DNA of 12,849 bases from Thermoplasmatales archaeon UBA447 (GTDB taxonomy: Archaea > Thermoplasmatota > Thermoplasmata > Thermoplasmatales > Thermoplasmataceae), in contig DARE01000030.1 in NCBI GenBank assembly GCA_002503205.1, positions 1 to 12,849 of the forward strand, written 5' to 3'. Below, one piece after another: positions 8,350 through 12,849 of this stretch. The notes beneath the pieces are model-generated. The model had not been told where the DNA came from and did not search any database. It worked only from the letters and a program-made list of their open reading frames with translations. Position 1 is the first letter of the stretch; each line of letters opens with the position of its first letter. The translations under genes and the position numbers were made by a program.

Positions 8350-8360
8350 AAAAATTTATC
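8350..8360 (+). promoter_or_regulatory. TATA-like box of the sepF-like gene
   Basis: AAAAATTTATC is centred about 22 nt before ATG 8377 and 31 nt before ATG 8386, so transcription should start at or beside one of the two. No ribosome-binding site is visible, which supports a leaderless message. The remaining gap after the glycosyltransferase (8273-8349) shows no other signal I can support. Confidence 0.45.
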
Positions 8361-8385
8361 TCCATTAATAAGTTAAATGTTCCAT

Positions 8386-8748
8386 ATGGCACTATTCACC
8401 AAGAAGGGCCAGAAGTCTTCAGATGCCGGCAAGGAAGGGCTCCGCAAATTCATTGACCTTAATGATTACAAGTTTCCGGCCGAACAGGCGGAAGCAAGAA
8501 ATGTTGTGAGGGTTGCAGAGATTACCGACCTTGACGATCTGAGGAAGGTCAATGATCTGATCTACAATAACAATATACTCATTCTTGACTGTTCAGCCAT
8601 AGTAAATGACGAATTTTCCATGTCAAGGATTAAGGAGGAACTGAAAAGGGCAGTCAGCGACGTTAACGGCGATATTGCAGCCATTAACAGATCCTACCTG
8701 CTTGTTACGCCTCCCGGCATTCCCATTGACAGGAGAAAGGTAAAGTAA
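8386..8748 (+). CDS. sepF: SepF-like cell division protein (DUF552)
   Basis: Archaeal SepF anchors FtsZ to the membrane at the division site. The 120-residue product (from ATG 8386) has a short N-terminal segment MALFTKKGQK that would be the membrane-targeting end, a charged linker, the FIDLNDY motif at 22-28 seen in archaeal SepF, and the compact SepF domain from about 38 to 116, ending in the typical YLLVTPPGIPI strand. ATG 8377 would add three residues (MFH); 8386 is preferred because MALF-like starts are usual, but the two cannot be separated by sequence alone. The targeting segment is short and only weakly amphipathic by eye. The gene stands alone with its own promoter-like box and ends 3 nt from the stop of the convergent MFS gene. 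The product is small, but the domain pattern is good. Confidence 0.8.
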   Translation: MALFTKKGQKSSDAGKEGLRKFIDLNDYKFPAEQAEARNVVRVAEITDLDDLRKVNDLIYNNNILILDCSAIVNDEFSMSRIKEELKRAVSDVNGDIAAINRSYLLVTPPGIPIDRRKVK

Positions 8749-8751
8749 TCA

Positions 8752-10119
8752 TCAGTTTGGAGAACCGGCAATTTTCACATCACCGGATTCAATATAACTC
8801 TTCATTGCAGTCTGGAATCTCAGTATCGCAATGGCCCCTGTGATTACTGCCATGAGTGCAAGAAGAAAGTCCCAGGAGTATCCGAAATTCAGTGCAACTA
8901 TTCCAGAAAGAAGAGATCCAGCTATCTGCCCCACTCCGAGCAGAGAATTATAAAATCCTATTGCACGCCCCCTGTTTTCAGGTATTGCAAGGTGGGAAAT
9001 TGAGGTGACCCAGCTTACACTGATAAAACTCCAGAAGAAGCCCATTATTCCGTATATGGCTATGGAGAACCATAGCATCCAGCCATCTCCCATGAAAACA
9101 AATGCAGTTCCAACCATTGCTGCAATTATCGCAATTCTGCTGCCAAGGGCCATGGAAAGAGTCTTTGGGATCCCAAGGCTGCCAACAGATTTTCCGGAAA
9201 GCCTGAAAGCAAATGCAGAGGCAATGTTGTTCAGCATATACATGATGAATATCTGTGTCTCATTTCCTCCTAACCGGTCTATAACGAATACAGGAAATGG
9301 AACAAAAAAGAGCTGGAATGCAAACATCAGATAACAGGTCAGTGCTATGTACTTGATGGTCCTGCTGGATAGCTTCAGCTTTTTTTTGCCCCGAAGGCCT
9401 GGCGTATGGACAACAGACGATGGGAAATACCTGTTTCTTTCTACCATACGGAAGGAAAAAACCCTGTTCAGGGATTTTGAGTTCCGTGCCAGCTGACGCT
9501 TTGGCTCTGGCAGCAGAAAAAGCGCTGAAATTCCTGCCATAAGATATACGAATGCTGATATAAGATAAACATCAGGCAGAATAGAGGCCCCTGCGGCTGA
9601 ATAAATAATAAGTATAACTGTACCGGTCCCGAGGCCAACAACAAGACCGACATATGAAACAATATTGAAGCTGGACATCACATCAGGCCATCTCTTCTCA
9701 GCTGTGTTTTCCAGGATTAGGAGAGTGGCAACTGGAGTTGATGCCATGGCTAGCACCTGATAGATTATCAGCGTAACTAGGTACATGCCCAGAGTATGGG
9801 CCATCAGTATCAGAAGAAGGGAGGCAAAAGACCCTACAAAACCTATAAGCATGAAGATTTTTCTCTTCCCTATCCTGTCAGAAAGATTTCCCCAGAAGAT
9901 GAGAGCAGGAACAGTGGCAGCAGAGGAGATTGATGAAGTTATCCCCACCAGCTCCACATTCGAATGAAGGTAGAGGACAACAAACAGAGGAATCAGGGGG
10001 GATGTCAATCCTCCGGATACATTTGAAAACAGATAGCTGATGAACCAGGAATAGTTTGGTTTTCGGGTCAGGTTTGTTTTGACTTCTGTGGACTCCTTGG
10101 GGACCTCTGAGAACACCAT
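8752..10119 (-). CDS. Major facilitator superfamily transporter, probable drug/metabolite exporter
   Basis: A 455-residue membrane protein with the hydrophobic pattern of 12 helices in two halves. Motif A is present in the loop between helices 2 and 3 as WGNLSDRIGKRK (76-87). A long positively charged central loop lies at about 206-255 between helices 6 and 7. The second half has the PENRGRAIGFYNSLLGVGQ segment near 380-398, common in proton-driven multidrug-type exporters. The N terminus (about 25 residues) is hydrophilic and probably cytoplasmic. ATG 10119 is the first good start; there is no clear ribosome-binding site. It is the last gene of the minus-strand group and meets sepF tail to tail. 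MFS membership is secure; direction of transport and substrate are inference from resemblance to the multidrug resistance group. Confidence 0.9.
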   Translation of the reverse strand: MVFSEVPKESTEVKTNLTRKPNYSWFISYLFSNVSGGLTSPLIPLFVVLYLHSNVELVGITSSISSAATVPALIFWGNLSDRIGKRKIFMLIGFVGSFASLLLILMAHTLGMYLVTLIIYQVLAMASTPVATLLILENTAEKRWPDVMSSFNIVSYVGLVVGLGTGTVILIIYSAAGASILPDVYLISAFVYLMAGISALFLLPEPKRQLARNSKSLNRVFSFRMVERNRYFPSSVVHTPGLRGKKKLKLSSRTIKYIALTCYLMFAFQLFFVPFPVFVIDRLGGNETQIFIMYMLNNIASAFAFRLSGKSVGSLGIPKTLSMALGSRIAIIAAMVGTAFVFMGDGWMLWFSIAIYGIMGFFWSFISVSWVTSISHLAIPENRGRAIGFYNSLLGVGQIAGSLLSGIVALNFGYSWDFLLALMAVITGAIAILRFQTAMKSYIESGDVKIAGSPN

Positions 10120-10152
10120 CTGGGAAGACTTCTTCTGCCGTAAGTTTTCACA

Positions 10153-10167
10153 GGTTAATTAATATTC
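10153..10167 (-). promoter_or_regulatory. TATA-like box of the MFS gene
   Basis: Read on the minus strand, GAATATTAATTAACC is centred about 41 nt before the ATG at 10119. That predicts a transcript start near 10134 and a leader of about 15 nt. It is the only A/T-rich box in the 83-nt gap between the phosphoesterase and transporter genes. Confidence 0.45.
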
Positions 10168-10187
10168 TTGAGGCCGTCCTTCATGAA

Positions 10188-10204
10188 AAATTTCAATCCG
10201 GATT
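10188..10204 (-). terminator. Possible terminator of the phosphoesterase gene
   Basis: The perfect 10-bp palindrome AATCCGGATT (10195-10204) overlaps the stop codon and is followed on the minus strand by a T5 run at 10186-10192. Archaeal termination depends mainly on T-runs, so the T-run is the main support. The stem is short, and this call is weak. Confidence 0.3.
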
Positions 10205-10892
10205 AAGAATAGAATTTTCTGAGCTGATCAAACTCAGGGGTATCTCTTCCCAGGAGGTTCTCAAGAAGGGATAAGGTTTTGTTGCTATCGTATTTGAATC
10301 TCTTAAAGCTGACCTGGAATGGATCGGTTTCCATTATTGCATACCATGGATATGGCTTACCATCCCTGGGCTGGCCTGCACTTCCCGGGTTTATGATCCT
10401 GCTCTTATAAATCATAGGGAAATGGGTGTGGCCTACCATTATCAGATCATATTTTTTCAGCTTTTCATCCTTGGTTACCATTTCCGCCTCTGTGGAGAAC
10501 AGGTATCCAAAAAGGTCGTTGTAAGGGGAGGCATGCATTGCCAGAATATTCATCCCGTCAATGATGAACTCATCTTTCCGTTTGAAAGATTTCAGAAATT
10601 CAATATCCTGTGGGCTTAGAAGTTTCTTTGATATATTCTCTCTGGTGTACTCGCTAAGATGATGCATTGCAAGAGCACAGTGGCAATCCTCATCAAACGC
10701 AACAGCATAATCATGGTTTCCCATCATGTTGTGGTTGCTGTTTCCCTTAAGGAAGTCCAGCACCTCCGCAGGTTGTGGTCCGTAATCAACAGCATCCCCA
10801 AGAAAAATGACATCATCATACTTTTCTATGGCGACTATCTCCCGAAGTGCCTCATAGTTTCCATGGAGATCAGAAATTATCAGAGTTTTCAT
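10203..10892 (-). CDS. Calcineurin-like metallophosphoesterase (ApaH/YfcE-like family)
   Basis: A two-metal phosphoesterase, probably cytoplasmic. The 229-residue protein carries all motifs of the fold: D8-L-H10 with G11-N12 (SDLHGNY), G32-D33-AVDYGP, G58-N59-H60-D61, H120 (AMHASP) and G154-H155-T-H157, followed by NPGSAGQPRDG (168-178), a signature of small phosphodiesterases annotated as YfcE-like or as relatives of diadenosine tetraphosphatases. All metal ligands are intact, so activity is expected; the substrate is not predictable. The start is placed at ATG 10892, right before the conserved strand MKTLIISDLHG. The reading frame stays open upstream to an ATG at 10967, but that would add 25 unrelated residues and overlap the end of the peptidase gene. 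A TATA-like box 28 nt before ATG 10892 supports the shorter form as a leaderless gene. Confidence 0.9.
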   Translation of the reverse strand: MKTLIISDLHGNYEALREIVAIEKYDDVIFLGDAVDYGPQPAEVLDFLKGNSNHNMMGNHDYAVAFDEDCHCALAMHHLSEYTRENISKKLLSPQDIEFLKSFKRKDEFIIDGMNILAMHASPYNDLFGYLFSTEAEMVTKDEKLKKYDLIMVGHTHFPMIYKSRIINPGSAGQPRDGKPYPWYAIMETDPFQVSFKRFKYDSNKTLSLLENLLGRDTPEFDQLRKFYS

Positions 10893-10915
10893 ACTCTTGC
10901 ATTTTGATTGAATAG

Positions 10916-10924
10916 AAATAATTT
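10916..10924 (-). promoter_or_regulatory. TATA-like box of the phosphoesterase gene
   Basis: AAATTATTT on the minus strand is centred 28 nt before ATG 10892, in the 55-nt gap after the peptidase stop. It predicts leaderless transcription from ATG 10892 and argues against the longer N-terminal form. Read-through from the peptidase gene is also possible, since no T-run separates them. Confidence 0.45.
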
Positions 10925-10947
10925 GGTTTTCCATTTTCTGGGTATAT

Positions 10948-12081
10948 TCAGATCCTGGAGACCTCAAGGATCGTCCTTACCAGGAATTCCATCTCGAGAG
11001 GCAGATTTGTTATGTCCGCATGCTCATTTCTTGAATGTGCCCCTCCTCCACTCATGCCCATCCCATCTATCACGGGAATACCAATTGGGGCTATGATGTT
11101 TCCATCACTTCCCCCTCCAACTGAAATGGCATCCATTTGCATGCCCAATTCAGAAGCAATCCTGAGAATCCTGCTGAATATTTTCTCTCCTTCTGCAGAG
11201 GGCATCATCGGTGGCCTGTTCAGTCCGCCTGATACAGAGAGAGTTACTCTCGGATCAATCCCTGATATTGCATTCAGGCCTTTTCGGACCCTTTCAAATT
11301 CCTCCAATGTCCATACCCTGACATCAATCTGAGCCTCGGCAAACTCGGGAACCACATTTGTTGCTGTGCCTCCTCTGATTATACCGACATTCAGAGTTGT
11401 TCCTTTAGGTATATCCTGGAGCCGTGATGCGCTAATCACTGCTCTGGCTAATTCCAGAATGGCACTTGCACCTTTCTCCGGTTCTACTCCAGCATGGGCC
11501 GCAATCCCTCTGGCTTGAATCCTGAAATCTGCAACACCTTTTCTTCCCTTTTTGATATTTCCATTCAGGTTTGGTTCCATCACAATGGCAACTTTAGAAT
11601 TCTTCGCCTCTCTCATCAGAATTGGCAGTGACTTCACGCTTCCAACTTCCTCATCTGGTGTGATGAGCACTGTGAATGGAATATTCTTTTTCAGTGAGGA
11701 TAGTATGTATTTGATCGCCCATATTGTCTTTACTATCCCTCCTTTCATATCGTAGATCCCTGGTCCCCTAACTATTCCATCAGAAACCGAAAATGGGATC
11801 TGCTCAAGTGTCCCTGCAGGATGAACTGTGTCATAATGGCACAAAAATAGAATACCTCCATTTCCAATTCTGGCTGCAATTGCAGGTGAAGATCCCTCAA
11901 TTTCAACAACTTCTGCCTTTATGTTGAGACGTTCTCCTATCATTTCAGATATAGTTGAAGAAATAGCCTTAAGAAGATCAGGCCTGTCAGATGGGGATTC
12001 CATCTCCACAAGTTTCTTCATATCTTCTATCATTTGATTAAGGTTCATTTCTGTAAATTTCTCAACATCGTTCGAGGCCAT
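10948..12081 (-). CDS. M20 family metallopeptidase, glutamate carboxypeptidase (CPG2) type
   Basis: A dizinc exopeptidase or amidohydrolase that removes C-terminal residues from peptides or acyl-amino acids. The 377-residue protein has the usual M20 layout: catalytic domain, inserted dimerisation domain (about 178-290), then catalytic domain again. Zinc and catalytic residues are visible: H82 and D84 (CHYDTV), D111 (GPGIYDMKGG), E144-E145 (TPDEEVGS), E169 (VMEPN) and H349 (GGGAHSRNEH). H196 (AAHAG) is the conserved residue of the dimerisation domain. GPGIYDMKGG and SVGGGSDGN are the forms seen in carboxypeptidase G2-like proteins rather than in DapE or ArgE. There is no signal peptide, so it is probably cytoplasmic and may serve peptide turnover. 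ATG 12081 lies about 25 nt from a TATA-like box, so it is likely leaderless. Exact substrate unknown. Confidence 0.92.
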   Translation of the reverse strand: MASNDVEKFTEMNLNQMIEDMKKLVEMESPSDRPDLLKAISSTISEMIGERLNIKAEVVEIEGSSPAIAARIGNGGILFLCHYDTVHPAGTLEQIPFSVSDGIVRGPGIYDMKGGIVKTIWAIKYILSSLKKNIPFTVLITPDEEVGSVKSLPILMREAKNSKVAIVMEPNLNGNIKKGRKGVADFRIQARGIAAHAGVEPEKGASAILELARAVISASRLQDIPKGTTLNVGIIRGGTATNVVPEFAEAQIDVRVWTLEEFERVRKGLNAISGIDPRVTLSVSGGLNRPPMMPSAEGEKIFSRILRIASELGMQMDAISVGGGSDGNIIAPIGIPVIDGMGMSGGGAHSRNEHADITNLPLEMEFLVRTILEVSRI

Positions 12082-12100
12082 GTTACTTCAGGTTATACTG

Positions 12101-12110
12101 TAATAAAATT
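12101..12110 (-). promoter_or_regulatory. TATA-like box of the M20 peptidase gene
   Basis: AATTTTATTA on the minus strand is centred about 25 nt before ATG 12081. This places the transcript start on or beside the start codon, and no ribosome-binding site is seen. A leaderless message is inferred. Confidence 0.5.
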
Positions 12111-12192
12111 CTATCCTGAATTTTAAACTGGCTCAGGGTGCTCTTGCATTAAATTTTTTACATAGGCTATCTTCTATTAGGGCATCTCTATG

Positions 12193-12198
12193 AAAAAA
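12193..12198 (-). terminator. T-run after the 89-codon ORF
   Basis: Six T residues on the minus strand, 12 nt past the TGA of the small ORF at 12211. Archaeal termination commonly occurs at such runs. There is no hairpin of note. Confidence 0.35.
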
Positions 12199-12210
12199 GT
12201 TCTACGACAT

Positions 12211-12480
12211 TCATATGATTGCGTCCACATTATTTATCTTTCCCTCAATGCTGTTCCTCTTTTGCCTCTCATTTATGACAAACATGAGATCACTCATGAG
12301 GTCTTCTATTGCTCGTGCCTTTGATGGTCTGACAGCCCTTGATCTCATTGCGACCATCTTCCTCTTTGTAAGTGCATCTATCCTGTCAATGAATTCTGTG
12401 CCTCCTGACAGCATTGTATATATGGTCTCAATGAGTGTTCTTAGAGGGAATGAAAGTGAGTATCTCACGAACAAATTCAT
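12211..12480 (-). CDS. Unrecognised small protein, possibly the end of a broken gene
   Basis: I do not recognise this 89-residue product. The first 25 residues are hydrophobic and partly low in information. From about residue 26 (SGGTEFIDRIDALTKRK) the sequence is charged and helical-looking, and its codons (AGG, AGA, ATA, GCA, GAC) match the style of neighbouring genes. That favours real coding on this strand for at least 12211-12430. The opposite strand is also open here, but its translation of the same part is a run of Phe/Leu/Ile/Met typical of an antisense shadow. No ribosome-binding site precedes ATG 12480. The frame stays open upstream to a TAA at 12586-12588, so coding could begin upstream after a frameshift from the ORF ending at 12557. 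Confidence 0.42.
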   Translation of the reverse strand: MNLFVRYSLSFPLRTLIETIYTMLSGGTEFIDRIDALTKRKMVAMRSRAVRPSKARAIEDLMSDLMFVINERQKRNSIEGKINNVDAII

Positions 12481-12556
12481 GGAATGGAAAAACAGAAAGG
12501 AAGAGAGAATATTGAAGAATAGGATTGAGAAGAGAAATAGGTTGAAAGAAACTGTC

Positions 12557-12763
12557 TTATTGGAAGAGAGAATATCTGTCCAAATTTAAGGGGCTCAGAT
12601 CAAGGTCATTCTCCTTAATTTCAAGACCCATCATCGGTATATTGTCAAGCATGAAAATAAGGGAATAGCCCAGGGATGAAAAATCGTCAAGTGATGTTGA
12701 AACCCTCTTGAACTCAGTAAAGGGTGCTTTCCGCAGTCGCATGTAAAAGAATGATCCCATCAT
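12557..12763 (-). CDS. Unrecognised small protein, possibly the start of a broken gene
   Basis: A 68-residue product with no family I can name. It begins MMGSFFYMRLRKAPF and has a mixed hydrophobic/acidic body (SLIFMLDNIPMMGLEIKEND) with codon use like the neighbours. A TATA-like box (12799-12810) predicts a transcript start about 16 nt before ATG 12763, so the start is credible. The ORF ends at TAA 12557-12559, inside a pyrimidine-rich tract of this strand. Moving by one base near 12580 would pass into the frame of the 89-codon ORF and give one protein of about 180 residues. It may therefore be the front half of a frameshifted gene, a short gene in its own right, or chance. Confidence 0.4.
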   Translation of the reverse strand: MMGSFFYMRLRKAPFTEFKRVSTSLDDFSSLGYSLIFMLDNIPMMGLEIKENDLDLSPLNLDRYSLFQ

Positions 12764-12798
12764 ATTACATGTTTTCGGTATGGCATAATGAATCAGAA

Positions 12799-12810
12799 AA
12801 TAAATTAAAT
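12799..12810 (-). promoter_or_regulatory. TATA-like box before the 68-codon ORF
   Basis: ATTTAATTTATT on the minus strand is centred about 42 nt before ATG 12763 and predicts a start near 12779. The rest of 12764-12849 is A/T-rich, including an end (12834-12849) that could hold another promoter in either direction; nothing else is supported there. Confidence 0.4.
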
Positions 12811-12849
12811 ATTGACAATGTTAGAAGAAAGAAAATATTTTATAATTTA

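Noticed and set aside
12190..12324. 44-codon plus-strand ORF starting MKKVLRHSYD with an A/T-rich box upstream.
   Set aside because: Lies over the minus-strand ORF, has poor codon style, and the A/T run is better explained as sequence between genes.
12215..12589. 124-codon plus-strand ORF opposite the small minus-strand ORFs.
   Set aside because: Its first 70 residues are a hydrophobic antisense image of the better-looking minus-strand sequence, and no promoter precedes it. Only its purine-rich end is coding-like; reported as a finding instead.
1..12849. A CRISPR array, defence island, insertion sequence or tRNA-linked integration site.
   Set aside because: No regular spaced repeats, transposase or nuclease-defence motifs, tRNA-like cloverleaf or matching terminal repeats were found. 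HerA-NurA here is the repair type, sitting with mre11-rad50, not the phage-defence type paired with Sir2 or DUF4297.

Overview
The window looks archaeal and most like the Thermoplasmata. It carries the archaeal end-resection set nurA-herA-mre11-rad50, a SepF-like division protein, and a dolichol-phosphate type family 2 glycosyltransferase. Arg is mostly AGG/AGA and Ile is often ATA. Several genes have a TATA-like box about 24-29 nt before their start codon and little or no leader, a pattern common in this group. SepF argues for an FtsZ-dividing archaeon rather than an ESCRT-dividing crenarchaeon. The lineage is inferred from gene content and style, not from a search.

Left part (plus strand, 39-7531): an intramembrane site-2 protease comes first. 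After a 43-nt gap with its own TATA-like box comes a tight four-gene operon: NurA nuclease, HerA ATPase, Mre11 nuclease and Rad50 ATPase. herA overlaps nurA by about 20 nt, mre11 starts 1 nt after herA, and rad50 overlaps mre11 by 1 nt. These proteins are known to act together: Mre11-Rad50 senses and opens broken DNA ends, and HerA-NurA carries out long-range 5'-strand resection to give the 3' tail for RadA.

Middle (7532-8748, plus strand): a soluble GT-A glycosyltransferase with an unresolved non-ATG start is followed by a small SepF-like protein. Each has its own promoter-like sequence. The sepF gene ends 3 nt from the end of a convergent gene.

Right part (minus strand, 8752-12763): read in the direction of transcription, two small unrecognised ORFs (68 and 89 codons, possibly one broken gene) come first. 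They are followed by an M20 metallopeptidase of the glutamate carboxypeptidase type, a calcineurin-like metallophosphoesterase and a 12-helix MFS exporter. Most have individual TATA-like boxes, so this side looks like separate housekeeping or accessory genes rather than one operon.

I see no tRNA, rRNA, CRISPR array, insertion sequence or phage gene. No gene-free stretch exceeds 300 bases unless the two small ORFs on the right are dismissed, in which case 12082-12849 is empty apart from promoter-like and terminator-like signals. I do not see a clearly new multi-gene system. The points most worth a second look are the possibly broken gene and its purine-rich middle on the right, the start of the glycosyltransferase, and the Asp in the Mre11 GNHD-type motif.
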